A stretch of 64,000 nucleotides of DNA from Achatina immaculata (taxonomy: Eukaryota > Mollusca > Gastropoda > Stylommatophora > Achatinidae): the NCBI GenBank assembly GCA_009760885.1, contig CM019718.1, positions 23,809,133 to 23,873,132 on the forward strand, written 5' to 3'. The notes below the pieces were generated by a model that was not told the origin of the DNA, did not search any database, and was given only the letters and a program-made list of their open reading frames with translations. Every line of letters begins with the position of its first letter. The stretch's first letter is position 1. Below are positions 1-12,669 of this stretch, one piece after another. Made by a program: the position numbers and the translations under genes.

Positions 1-394
1 CATGACGAAAAAAAAACTACCAAAGTTATTTGCCAAGAGTCACGAGAAGACAAAAGAAAACTTAAGGAAAAAAAATAAAAGAATGGAAGCTAGATGAAAA
101 ATATTTACCACTCCCAAAAAGTTAAGCAGCAGATGTTTCAAGTTTATATTTTCCAATTTAATTTTTATAAGATGTAACTTTTTAAAAGCTGAAATGGAAA
201 GTATGTTATCTTGTGAACACCTTTCACTGAGGCATGCTTCTAACTTGCCCGTGGGAAACTAGAACTTAATCAAACTTTGGCGTCGTCTCACTGTAATTTT
301 TCACTCAGTTTTTTTATACAGATCAGTTAATTTAAAAACAAAAATTGCCTAAGACCAAGTCAAGATAGCAGCGCAGCCAGGCTTCATTTGCTGT

Positions 395-1260
395 CTAGAG
401 ATGGTTAGACGTCATTAGAATGACCAAGATGTTGCTCAGGCCATGGGAAAGCTGTAGGCTTGAACTTCACAGAATGGTTTCGCTAGGTACATTGGAGTCA
501 CCAGAGGTGCGATCCACGAAGTCTTCAGACGGTTTCAGGAAAAGTAGCCAGTGCTCTGTTTTATCAAGGAGTTGTCAACCACGTGTTCCCAGCCAGAGAG
601 ATGATCTTCTTTGTTGTGCTTTCCGCAAGAATACAACGATTTGTAACTGCACTAGCTTTACAAAACGACCTTTAAGCAACGACTGAGTTAGGAGTTTCTA
701 TTCAGACCACAGGAATCGTTTTCATCGAGTTAGCTGGATTTCGTTGAAAATTACCCGCAGTTCGGATCCATCGCATTCAACGTCAGCTTCAAGCTCATCT
801 GAAATGGACAAAACAACGAAGCAGGTAGACTGCAAATCAGCGATGGTCATATCATCTTCAGTGACGAAGTATCCAGCGAATGTTTGGACTTAACGACGGT
901 CGTCGACGGTTCTGGAGACAAGCTGGGGAGAGAGATTTGCTGACTGCGCTGTTGTAGAGCATGACAGATTCGGAGGGAGCAGTTTGCTGGTCTGGGCCGG
1001 TATCTGGACAGGTGGACGTACTGAGGCCCACGTCTCAGGTGAGGATTGAAATCCCTGAGGTGCTTGGACCAGGTGATGACACCCGTCGTTATCCTCCAAA
1101 TGAGACAGGCTGATGTTCAATTTATTCTTATGCACCACAGTGCATGCTGCCAAAGGCCACAGATTGTAAGTAGAGAGCTGGGAGTCAGTAGCGCCATGCG
1201 CCTTCCTGGACCTACTCTCATGACCTTAACCCTGTTAAACAAGATTGGGCCACGTGAGGA
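395..1260 (+). pseudogene. Tc1/mariner-type transposase remnant
   Basis: Frameshifted remains of a Tc1-like DDE transposase. An N-terminal helix-turn-helix-like part is readable from about 395 to 690 in more than one frame. The catalytic core follows: IIFSDE near 850-875, the block VEHDRFGGSSLLVWAGIW near 953-1010, and MRQADVQFILMHHSACC near 1100-1150, where the family normally has a second catalytic Asp in a DNA-binding loop. Several stops and frameshifts break the reading frame, so no product is expected. I did not find convincing terminal inverted repeats. The family assignment rests on the order and spacing of these blocks; the Tc1 subgroup cannot be decided by eye. Confidence 0.6.
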
Positions 1261-1677
1261 AGAACGATTCATAACATTTCTAACAATCCAGAACACTTGT
1301 TACTTTGGAGAACCACCTATGGGCCCAGTAGATGGGAATTCCACAAACTGGCTTCATCTGGTTACTGCACGAGTTTAGACACCATGTTGAAACTTGTACT
1401 GAGGCTGCTAGAGGCCAAACCCGACATTGATAACAACTGGTCATTAGGAAATTATTTAATCATAAAATATTAATTTTGGCAGTGACAATTTCTTCAAGCA
1501 CTTTTTTGAACACCTATGTTGAATTAAACGGGAATTATCAAAAAACAAATTGTGACTGGCCCACTGAAGTATATTAAATTTGAATAAGCTCAATGTTCGA
1601 ATATTATTTGACTTAAATTCATTTTTGTATGAATTATTTATTCAATTTTACTGAGCTCCATACATTTCTTGCTTAAC

Positions 1678-1862
1678 ATTTTGTGTTGAGTATATTAACA
1701 AAAATGATCAAATACAAAGAGAAATTGCAGGAAATATCAAGATACAGCTAACCGTTTGTGTTGAGTATATTAACGAACTGATCAAATACAAAGAGAAGTT
1801 GCAGGAAATATCAAGATACAGCTAACTTTTTGTGTTGAGCATATTAACGAACTGATCAAATC
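1678..1862. repeat. Tandem repeat, ~74-75 bp unit, ~2.4 copies
   Basis: The phrase gtgttgagtatattaac recurs at 1683, 1758 and 1832 (the last with one change), each followed by the same A-rich stretch. It directly abuts the next 30-bp array, so the two may have grown from one unstable site. Confidence 0.8.
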
Positions 1863-2112
1863 AGGTCGCACATAACAACAGGGTCACACTACAGGTCGCA
1901 CATAACAACAGGGTCACACTACAGGTCGCACATAACAACAGGGTCACACTACAGGTCGCACATAACAACAGGGTCACACTACAGGTCGCACATAACAACA
2001 GGGTCACACTACAGGTCGCACATAACAACAGGGTCACACTACAGGTCGCACATAACAACAGGGCCACACTACAGGCCGAACATAACAACAGGGCCACCCT
2101 CCAGGCTGCACC
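1863..2112. repeat. Minisatellite, 30-bp unit, ~8 copies
   Basis: Near-perfect 30-bp units containing cacataacaacagggtcac, decaying at the right end. The unit length is a multiple of three, so the reverse strand stays open and mimics a 100-aa protein of 10-residue repeats. This is not a gene. Confidence 0.9.
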
Positions 2113-2590
2113 TATCAGCAGGGCCTCTGAGAGAAATTTTGTAAGCAAGTGAACACTACGGGCCCAGCGCACTAATCCATGGGAAAGTTCTCCCGAGGGT
2201 CACCGGGAAGATCCATTGGGCTGGAGAGGGACAACCATGCGGTGAAGTGAATCAAAAACGACCGAGGCAAACAAAAAACGTTTTGTTTTTTTTTGGGGGG
2301 GGGGACTAAAAATGTGGCCTAAAACAGTGGGACGCCAGCAGAAATAAAGTGTTGGGATAAGTGATTGAGATGATGCGTTTTGACTTTGTTTTAATTCCTG
2401 ATTTCTTTGTAAAACAAATGAAAGATGTTTTTATTCCATGAACTAATAACTAATCTAGAGTATTTTGTGCTTCTTATTGAAAAAAGTGTTTTAACTATGA
2501 GCTGTTTATCTCTTTAAAAAATAAAAAAAACAAGGTGCTCTACTTCTTTTAATTAAAAAGAAAGTTAATAATTGTTACACATAATCTATA

Positions 2591-2619
2591 CACACACATA
2601 TATATGTATATATATATAA

Positions 2620-2664
<45 letters not shown>
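2591..2664. repeat. (TA)n microsatellite
   Basis: Alternating TA with a few interruptions. No gene is seen from 2113 to 3050; the rest of that stretch is AT-rich with short homopolymers (T then G runs near 2281-2306). Confidence 0.9.
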
Positions 2665-2666
<2 letters not shown>

Positions 2667-3051
2667 TGCATGTGTTTATGTATTGCTCCAGCACCACTAT
2701 GGAACGCCTGGAGCAATTTCAACCAAAACATGGTATACATATGAATTACAATTAGAACACTACTGTGGGGGGGGGGAACATCCCTATCTCCCCTAGGGAT
2801 AGGGGTAAGAAGGGGGTGGAAGTCTTAACCACTAAATTCAAGGAGGAAAAATGGTCTAATCGTGAAATAGAGCGGTGCTGGTCTAAGAGAAGCATTTGTA
2901 GTTTCCCATGGCAAGTCCAGATAAATACATTTCAACTTTTTTTTTTTTCTTTACGTTTATATTAGCTTTTTATTGTATTCTATAGTAGACTTCAGTGCTC
3001 AGTAACAGTGTGCCTTTTTCTTATTTTTCCAAATTAGCTTTTCAAATTAGT

Positions 3052-3303
3052 GTGAAAGAGAGGGAGGGAGGGAGAGAGGAGAGAGAGGTAGAGAGAGGGG
3101 GAGAGAGATAGAGAGGGAAGAGAAAGGGAAAGACAGATAGAGAAAGTGGTATAGAGAGGAAGAGAGAGATAGAGAGAGGGAAAGAGGCAGAGAGAGAGAC
3201 GGAGAGAGAGGGGAGAGGTAGAGAGAGAGGTATAGAGAGGGAGAGAGAAATAGAGAGGGAGAGAGAGAGGGGAGAGAGAGGGGGAGAGGGAGGGAGAGAG
3301 ATA
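3052..3303. repeat. Purine-rich (GA/GGGA)n tract
   Basis: About 250 bases of almost pure purines on the + strand. Antisense reading gives Ser/Leu/Pro-rich false ORFs. From 3304 to about 3825 I see only AT-rich unique sequence. Confidence 0.9.
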
Positions 3304-3825
3304 GATTTGAGATCGCCATGTTTCTCCCACGGACAACTTTATGTTGCTTGCTCAAGGGTGGGTTCACCCAAGAATTTATTTATTCTTGCTCCTGAAGGTG
3401 AAACTAAAAATGTTGTTTATTATCAAGTTTTGAATTAAATTAATATTATAGTGAATTTGTAAAAAGACTTTACGCTACAATTTGTATACTGTACTTATAT
3501 TTAAATACCTGTAAATAAAATTACTTCAATATTACACTATAGATGTACTTCATTCCTTTTCCTGTCTAATAGACTATTGGGATAAACATATCACCGGGCA
3601 ATCAGCTAGTAAGAGATAAAGATACACTTAATACAGCTAATAAAGAACTGTTTTGCAAAGATAAAATGGTCTTATAAAGGTCTTCAAAATGAGCCATAAA
3701 TACTCGCAAGTGGTTTTCCTGATTCTGTAAGTAAGTACGGCAGTCTGCAGGTTAAAAGATGAGCAAATCTTAGATCGCCTGTTTGTCATTACTTGAAGGT
3801 AAAGGTATAAGATCAAATCTCTGTT

Positions 3826-4005
3826 TCCATGCCATTAATCCATAAATGGGAATACGGTGCTAGGCCCATATTTTCAAGATCTTCGGCACAAGAAAGTGTG
3901 ATGTGGTCGGTATCACGCCTGATACTGCATTTACGTTTCATTATTTCTCTGGTACCCATTTTTAAAGGCTGGGTGGACCCGGGGCCTTTCTTGTCAGTAT
4001 TAATA
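3826..4005 (-). mobile_element. SINE-like fragment (no tRNA head)
   Basis: The left part matches a copy at 32971-33080 (shared gtgctaggcccatattttc-like and caagaaagtgtgatg-like blocks). The right part (tctctggtacc, then a gap, then aaggctgggtggacc) matches the body of the tRNA-headed copy at 18085-18225. Shared blocks at dispersed sites define an interspersed repeat; orientation is taken from the headed copy. Confidence 0.55.
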
Positions 4006-4159
4006 TCTGTAAAAAAACATAATAGGTTAGATATATCGGCATATAACATATCACATATATAGCATATCAGCATATAACAAAGATAGCATGGAAAATTCAG
4101 ATGGTCGTCAACAATTTAAATTTGTTAATGAATGGAAAATTCCTCGGAAAAAGAAAGGA

Positions 4160-4290
4160 GACGATGAAACGAAGAAAAAAAAAGTCTCAGTGGACCGACC
4201 ACATGGCAAAGAAAAGAGAAAGGTATTTGATCTGACTGAAAAAAAAAACAAGGATCGCGTGAAATGGAGAAGCATCCGCTGTCGGTAGAG
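4160..4290 (+). pseudogene. Possible LINE C-terminal fragment
   Basis: A short frame ends in KNKDRVKWRSIRCR and stop. This resembles the DRxxW ending common at the C-terminus of LINE pol proteins and seen again at 45895-46075 (DRVKWREFVVAL). Too short to be certain. Confidence 0.25.
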
Positions 4291-4439
4291 CGCGTAATAA
4301 ATTAATATATGTTTGTTTTAGATTTGTATGCTCCGTAATATGTTAGATATATCGTAAGAGTATGCTCTGTAAGACTGAGAAGAATTTGTTTCGCAAAAGA
4401 ATGAGTTAACTGTTAAGCCAGTCAGCTGTGACAAGCCTA

Positions 4440-4803
4440 ACGTGACTTTACTGTCCAGGACATGCGGGAGTACACGGTAATGAAGTGGCAGACAGGCTTG
4501 CTGGACAGGCTAAAATAAATGTCAGACTGTCAATGGACAAGGGAGACATTGCTAGGGCTGTACTGGACAGACTGCAGGAAAATGAAGACCGGGAATGGAA
4601 GAACAATGTAGCTCTGAGGAGACTGCTGGAGCTAGGACAGATTAAAGGTGCTGGCAGGAACTCCGAACTGTGTGGCAGAAAACGCGTCGTAAACAACCAA
4701 CATTTGACAGGAACTATTAGCAAACATGCTCTTGGATGGATGCTGCGGCATGCGGCGGACCATATATGGGGTTGTCCCGAATGCAGTGAAGCCGGAGTCT
4801 GAA
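4440..4803 (+). pseudogene. LINE RNase H domain fragment
   Basis: Translation begins CPGHAGVHGNEVADRLAGQA, the classic C-terminal RNase H signature of I/R1-type non-LTR retrotransposons (catalytic Asp within EVADRLA). A Lys/Arg-rich helix follows, then WGCPECSEAG, resembling the Cys/His tail of the same proteins. The start and most of the polymerase are missing. This RNase H-bearing family is distinct from the other LINEs in the window. It ends about 120 bases before the acceptor of the gene 1 5' UTR exon. Confidence 0.6.
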
Positions 4804-4926
4804 CTTTGAACTTTGCACTTTGTTTTAGTTTTGTTCATAAAGACACAGAATGACAGTGAATTGTATTGTTAACTGTAAGGCTTACTATTACTTTTATTTT
4901 ATTACTTTTACCATGTTTTATTTTCA

Positions 4927-5040
4927 GTGTAACCATGACAACACCGCACTTGCAGCAGTCAATGATCTACTTTCCTGAAGACAATCTGACTTCAAGACGA
5001 GACGTTTTCATAGGCTCCAGTTCGTCTTAGCACTGACACG
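4927..5040 (+). other. Probable 5' UTR part of gene 1 first coding exon
   Basis: A pyrimidine tract and AG (ttttattttcag) end at 4926, then an exon-like stretch runs to the ATG at 5041. In-frame stops at 4987-4989 and 5011-5013 close the coding frame upstream, fixing 5041 as the first in-frame ATG. The leader contains a complete 31-codon upstream ORF (4935-5030). The promoter and any earlier noncoding exon lie to the left and cannot be placed. Confidence 0.5.
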
Positions 5041-5230
5041 ATGTTCCACGCTGGGGGCCACAAGGGCGTCAACACCCGAGGAAGGTCCAGCGCCCTAAGT
5101 CGTAACTACCCCCACTTCCTGAGTCACGCGGAGTGGAAGGCGCCCCTGCGCTGTGGGATTCTCTTCTGTACCTTCAGCTGCATCCTGTTCGTGATCGGGG
5201 TGATCTTGACCTGGCTAGGTACTGGTAGAA
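5041..5230 (+). CDS. Gene 1 coding exon 1 (N-terminus and TM1)
   Basis: Encodes residues 1-63 plus the first base of codon 64. Two donors fit the same phase: gaa|gtaagc after 5230, with the better match to U1, and ctag|gtactg after 5218. The 12-nt difference would only add or remove four residues (about GTGR) in the loop between TM1 and TM2. Confidence 0.8.
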
Positions 5231-8200
5231 GTAAGCTCCCTTGTAGTTTGTTTTGCATGTTGCTATAGCAACGTCAGCATGATACATGTGCGAATAAAAG
5301 AGTACATTTACTTAAAGAGAAGTTTCAGATCATGAAAATAATACGCAGAAAGTCGCCTACTTATGTACGTGGATTAGTCATCATCTCAATACGTAAGCTG
5401 ATTAATACGTAACTCAGAACCGTGATTTATTAGAAACGTTAAAAGGCATCTTACGTTACTCAGTTTACTTCGTAAAAATCTGTAGATTGTTTGCTCACGT
5501 CTCACCCTTCCAGTGTGTCCGCATCTGCGTATGTCGGAGCTAAGATGTCCGTCTGTATTTTAACTTAAAAGTCTAAAACAAAAACCAGATGGCTTCACAT
5601 TCTTGCCAGAAGCGGCCAACCGCAACTGAACAGACTTAACTTGCTGTCGTCACAGGCAGTCGGTAAAACAACAACAACAACAAAAAACAGCATAAAAGTG
5701 ACAGGTAGAGTGATGGCACTGCTATTACGGTGGACACATCGAAGCTGGCCAGACACTCCCCGCCCCACTGTCCTGTTGATGCCGCTAGAAAGAGCCAGGC
5801 TAACAATGTAGAGGGCGCTAGTCGCATTCTCCATTATGATGTCGGGCTCAGCAAAGAAGCTTCATTCTCTTTGGGTCCACTCCAAGTCCGACATGAAACC
5901 AGCGTTATCAACAGCTTCTCCTGCAGTGTCTTCTGGGAGATATAACAGCAAGAGACTGGGACGGTGAAAGGTGTGGGGTAATTGGTTTATACATGGACAG
6001 CCGTGTTTAATTATACTGGACTATTCAGACGAGGAACTTGGTATAAGAGAATCAGACCGTTTTCTCTTGTATCTGCCAAGATATGAGGAGAATTAATAAC
6101 AGTTATCCGTTATCGTTATCTATCGTCATTATCGTTATCATTATCATTGAGAGGATGAATAGACCGTTCCACGCCTTACCATTCTTAGCAACAACAATAT
6201 GGACAAGCCTAATGTCAAGTAAAAAACTGTGATCTTTCGCATAAAAAAATGCTAAAACAGAAACAAGTCTGCTCAGTAACATAGCTAAATACATAAACAA
6301 GTCTGTTCAGTAACATAGCTAAATACATAAACAAATCTGTTCAGTAACATAGCTAAATACATAAACAAGTCTGTTCAGTAACATAGCTAAATACATAAAC
6401 TCGCCTGCTCAGTAACATAGGTAAATACATAAACAAGTCTGTTCAGTAACATAGGTAAATACATAAACAAATCTGTTCAGTAACATAGCTAAATACATAA
6501 ACAAATCTGTTCAGTAACATATGTAAATGCAGACATCTATCTGAGGAAATTAACTCTTTTACTTCCAGCATAAATTTTAAGTCCACAGAATGTAAAACTG
6601 CAGTAAACAAAGCCTGAATGTCAGTACTGTGAAATGGTCAAAAGTCACTATTTAGCCTACACAACAGTTTAAAATTATATGAATTCCCCCCCCCCCCAAA
6701 AAAAAAAAAGCGAAGAACAAAAACAAGACAGACGCAGCTATTGTTTAAAAATATGTTTACAAAGTCATTTAAATGGCTGACAGTGGTGAAAATTTTAACG
6801 ACGTTATTGGGTGCAAAGCTCGCCGGAGCCCATCTGTACCAGCTCTTGTTTCAACAGTTTCCTGTCATGTTACGCCTGTGCCCTTACAGAAAATAGTTTC
6901 CGCCTTTCAAATCTGGTTAAAGAGCGTGACCGGAAGTTACAAAATGTCGATGATTAAAAATGCATGCCAGAACTTTGGTTCCTTCTGGGACTTTCCAGTT
7001 CATGAACTGAACGGAAGTGCGTTCGTAAAATCATCCAACCACAGCAGCTGTTACAAAATAAATAATGCAACATGTGTTAACCCGCACTGAAGACTATCCC
7101 TTCATTTTATATCAAAGTCAACCCTCTATAGTTTGCCTTCTAAAAATCAATTGTTTAACCAAAGACAAACATAATAATACAGGCCCCCCCCCCCCCCCGC
7201 TTATTTGACTGTTTGGGGAAAAGACCACCAGATGAACACCGGAATTGGTGGAAAGTGGAACCGTGTCTTTCCTTTAACTTGCAGTTGCATTTTGGTGGCC
7301 GAATAACGAAACTGACGTTTATGAGTGTGCGCGAAAAGTAAATAAATAAAAAAGTGAAGAGTGATAAGTATTAAAAGCACAAATGTAAGAATATTATAAA
7401 TATTAACGCGAGAGACCCACTGAAGAACAGCGCTGGAAACAAGATTCGTGGTGATAGTTTTATACGAGTAGGAAGCGCCATGGTGGTCAAGAAGATCAGA
7501 GTATGGTAAGTGAGAGAAAGGGGTCGAAAGAGCAGACCGCGCTCGAGCGCTTAGATTCTGGTTATAACTGAAAACAGTCAAAAGAGCCTGCAATCGCAAA
7601 ACAAAGGGCGCCAGTACTTTTGTCTGCTGTCAGATACTCGCAGCTTCATATAACTACCTCCGCTACGATTGTTTCAGTTATTTTCCATATTCATTCATTC
7701 ATTCATTAATTCATCTGCATATCCCTTGCAGAACTTTGCCTCCCTACCAGCACTCCTGTAGGCCTCTCGGTTGTGAGCAAGATGTCCTGCTGCTGATGCA
7801 TCATTCTCCATATACTCTCAAAAATAACATTCAGGAACAGGCTTCTGTAGCTCAACGTTTCTTCTGCCGGCTGTGATGAAAACGTTCTTACAGGGGCTGT
7901 ATTTTCCTATTAGTGACTGTTTCATAAATTACCTCGCAGAAATATTCACATTTTTAAACCTTCTTTTTTCCGTAATATTCTCGTTAATGTTAAATGTACT
8001 TGCTGGGGAAGACAAAAGTTGAAACATCGCATTCTTGTACTTGTTAATAAATAAAACTGTTCTACTTTTATAAAAGTTATAGTATAAGTTCTATTTGTAT
8101 AAAAGTTACAGTGAACGTTCTACTTGTATAAAAAATTTGTAGTGTAAGTTCTAGCAGAGTATTAAGTAAAGGACATTGTGCCTGCAAATATAACATATTT

Positions 8201-9262
8201 CGTTTATTCTTATTTTCTAATTTTTTTTATTGTTCTTGATGTGAATCCTTATATTTTCGTGCATTCAATTCATGTTGCACTCGCTTGTTAGCAAAATGCA
8301 CGCCATTTTAGACGTGCTTGTTAGTAAAATTCACGTCCCATGAGACTTGTTTGTTAGCAAAATTCACATCACATTACACTTGCTTGTTAACAAAATTCAC
8401 ATCACATTTGACTTGTTTTGTAGAAAAAAAATCACACCACTTTAGATTTGCTTTGCTAGCATCATTCACTTCATATTAGACTTGCTTGCTAGCAACATTC
8501 ACTTTAGGTTAGAATTGCTTGCTAGCAACTATTGTTGCACTCCCATAACTAGCAACCATTGTTGCACTCCCATATGTGTCTACTTTCTACCTCAGCACGA
8601 ATGACGTAGACAATATTTTATTGTAGGTTTTCGTTTTTTTCCACATTTTTTATGCATTTTGTTTTAAACTGTGGGTGGCCTAGAGTTTTAAAGAGTACAG
8701 AAGTAAACCATAAAAGCAAAATTCTGGAGAGAGAGGAATTCAAAAGCTGTTGGTGACGAAGTTTCATTACCCTCTCCGCCTTCTGATTTCCCTGCAGCTC
8801 TGTCAGATTTTCAGACCTATGTGTCTTGACCTTCCTCTGGGGCTTATTGACAAAGTCGGGGGATGTGTAAGTGCAACATGGGCTAGGCAGTTTCTCCATA
8901 CCATCGTCTGCCCAGGAGAAACAGGATATGTGCTCACGGTAGAGCATCCGCATGCTTTAAAAGTCGTGTAACAGATTAACTGTTTACAATCATATCACAA
9001 ACTGAGCTGTTAACCATCATGACTTTACTATCGTAACACACACTGAGCTGTTTACCATCATGGTAGGAGCTGAGCTGTTTACCAGCATGGCACAAACTGA
9101 GCTGTTAACCATCATGGCAGAAGCTGAGCTGTTTACCAGCATGGCACAAACTGACTGTTAACCATCATGGCAGAAGCTGAGCTGTTTACTATCATAGCTT
9201 TTGATATTGATCTTGCGGTCCCCTGCTCACATTTGTCATCAGAACTGACCGGCAGAGTGACA

Positions 9263-9312
<50 letters not shown>

Positions 9313-10730
9313 GAGATCTAACCATATAATTCTATGTTCTTTTGCTTTACAGTGCGAAAGTCTCGTTGTTTCCTATTTGTAAAAACTTGGATGGATATGC
9401 AAAACATGCATATAAATCTGTATCGAAAGATAATATAGTGCGCAGGGATTCGTGTACAAAAATGTATACTTATAAATCTATATTAAAATATGACACAGCG
9501 CATGGACAGACACGTGTTCAATGTTTAAAAGTGTCTATTTATTCTTCATATAGAAAGTTTGGAAAGGAAAGTGGCTAGCACTCTAGTTTTTCCAAACAGT
9601 GTCTAGACATTGGACTATAGCCTTAGCGACTCCAAACAGCCTTTCTATGAAACTATGTACCTTGCTGTGAAACTGTGTACCTGGCTGTGAAACCGTGTAC
9701 CTGGCTGTGAAACTATGTACCTGGCTGTGAAACTGTGTACCTGGCTGTGAAACAATGTACATAGCTGTGAAACTATATACATGGCTGTGAAACTGTGTAG
9801 CTGGCTGTGAAACTATGTACCTGGTTGTGAAACTATGTACCTGGCTGTGAAACTATGGGCCTGGCCGTGAAATTATGTACATGGCCGTGAAACTGTGTAC
9901 CTGGCTGTGAAACTGTGTACCTAATTGTAAAAGTGTGTACATGGCCGTGAAACTGTGTACCTGGTTGTGAAACTGTGTACCTGGCTGTGAAACTGTGTAC
10001 CTAACAGTGAAACTGTGTATGGCGATGAAACTATGTACCTGGTTGTGAAACTATGTACCTGGTTGTGAAACTATATACCTGGTTGTGAAACTATGTACCT
10101 AGCTGTGAAACTATGTACCTGGCTGTGAAACTATGTAGATGGCCGTGAAACCGTGTTCCTGGCTGTGAAACGTTGTATTTGTCTGTGAAACTATGTGCCT
10201 GTCTCTGAAACTGTGTACCTTGCTGTGAAACTATGTACATGTCTGTGAAACTATGTACCTGGCTGTGAAACTATGTACATGGATGTCAAACTGTAAACCT
10301 GGCCGATCTTGGAATTGAAGGATGAACTTTTTTTTAAAGTGGAGAACTGGCCACACAGACCTACCAATCATTCTCTCTTCGAGAGACAACCACCCGAGGT
10401 ACTGCGCTAGGGCTAGGTGGCTGTGCTGTTGCAGTTAAAGTCTGATTTTAAAACATTCTAAATGTGGACTCCAAATATCTATAAGATCTCAACAAAAATA
10501 TTGTATACAACAGTGAGATTGTGATACCCAGACACTCTTTTCGTTCTTTGGACAGTTCTATCACAATGGATTATACTGCTACATTATATACTTATATTTG
10601 AAGGAAGGAAGTCTAATATTATTATATTCTTATGGGTGATGGAATGAAATATAATGTTATTATATTCTTGTAGTTTACAGTATAATATAATTATATAGTT
10701 GGCTGAGGTGAGTATAATGTTGAAGAGGGT

Positions 10731-10772
<42 letters not shown>

Positions 10773-12533
10773 AAGAGAGAATAGGCATTTTAGTCTTCCT
10801 GCATTTTTCATCCTTATTTTTAATCTGATAATAGCACCAACAATATATTGTTATGAGTTTTTAAAAAAATGAATATTATGCTGGTATGTATGTCCTAAAT
10901 GTGTTTTATTCTATTCATCATCTCATCATCATCATCATCATCATCACCATCATCATCACTTCTGTCTTACAAGATGGGCATTACTGGAAGCTGACACATG
11001 GAAAGACATGTGTAAGAAACTGTGGTTACTGAACGGTGACTGCTTTGTCGATCAGTGTCAATGGATGGATGGATGGATGGATGGATGGATGGATGGATGG
11101 ATGGATTACATGTAAAATCAGAAAGCTTCTACAATAAGACCGGAAAGTCTGAAGCTAATTTCACGTAATAAACTTCATTAATACACAATTTAGTTTCCCA
11201 TTTTTTTTATAGAAATAAGCTATAAGTACTTTAGAAATCAAAGCTATATCCAAGCACTGTTAAGATCACTGTATTTTGTGAAGGCTTGTTCGAGCGTATC
11301 TTTCTTTGGTAATTTCGGGCGTCGAAGTAATCATCACAATAACAATAAAGAAGTAGATCCCTGAATTAAAATGTGATATCGTGCTGTCAAATATCTCTTC
11401 AAACTTAAAAGCTTACAAGCATAAACCCATCGCCAGCTCCAGACTGTTTTACACAATAAGCAATGCAAACAAATGTATATAAAACTATGTTCCTTAAAGA
11501 TCAGTTCTCAGTCTCTCTGAAATAAACATCCTACACATGTCTAGTTCATTTAATGCTGACACCGGCCGTTATGGAGGAAACAACAAAATGTGGATATGTA
11601 AAGGAAAACAAGAGTTGTTTCATAAACAGTTGTATTTTCTGGTAACGTAACATTATATTCCTGGCATTAGACCAGTCTTTTTAAAATTAGTTCAAACTTT
11701 CTGCAGGAGTTCATGACGTTTTTGGAGAGAGTGTCCCAATTACAGGGCCCATCCTGCTGGCTGTCGGTGGCTTGATGCTTCTGCTGGCCTTACGTCAGTT
11801 TTATATGGCCCACATGAGGAAGAGAGCTCACACGAAGGCTATACAAGTTAGTATTCAAGCTTTATTAGAGTTTTTTTTTCTTTAAACTTACATACGAACC
11901 AAAGTCTTCTGACAGCTGACACCGTGATTAAGATATGGAAAAATTGCATTAAATATTATGACCAGTATGGTTCCATATAAGTGTAGGATTTAAGTTTGGT
12001 GAAGCCCCAGGCTACAGTGCCGGACTTATATTTGATGACGGTCAAAGCTCTGTAAAGCTTGGAGCCCCCTTGTTAAAAATGTAAACCAGAATGTGCCTGT
12101 AGCTTGTTTACCTTTTGCCCCAGTCCAGGCTTGTTTCTCAGAGTGGGTCTAAGGAGCACGCTTTCAGCCAGTTCAGTTACTGTGGGCAATTTCGATCCTG
12201 AAATATTTGGTCTAGTTGTAGGATCATACAGGAATTTTGCCTGTCGAGGAAGTAAAGGGTATATAAAATGCATGGCTAGATGAAGCTGGAGAGATACCCT
12301 TTCTGGCACTCTGGGAAGCTCTGGAGTTAGACATATAAAAAGTAGGAGCAGTTTATTTGACAACGAGCACACGGCTGTAACTTTCGGCTTACTGCTTGTT
12401 CTTATAGAACCCTGCAGGACGAAGAAGTAGGAAAAGAAGATAAATCAATATTAACATGTATGACGTACTGTACGTAAGAAAGGGGTAAAAAGATTAGAAA
12501 AAAGGGTGTTTATTTCCTGACGTATGATGCTGC

Positions 12534-12586
<53 letters not shown>

Positions 12587-12633
12587 AGGTTGTAAAGCTC
12601 CCAATACAAGTTTCCTTTCTTCTTAACGGATCG

Positions 12634-12669
<36 letters not shown>

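Noticed and set aside
1861..2172. 103-aa Leu/Cys-rich reverse-strand ORF
   Set aside because: It is the antisense of a 30-bp satellite; the reading frame exists only because the unit length is a multiple of three.
3034..3367. Two Ser/Leu/Pro-rich reverse-strand ORFs
   Set aside because: Translation of a GA/CT low-complexity tract in two frames.
6773..7090. 105-aa + strand ORF
   Set aside because: No domain, no repeat of sequence elsewhere and no splice context; it is the length expected by chance in intronic DNA.
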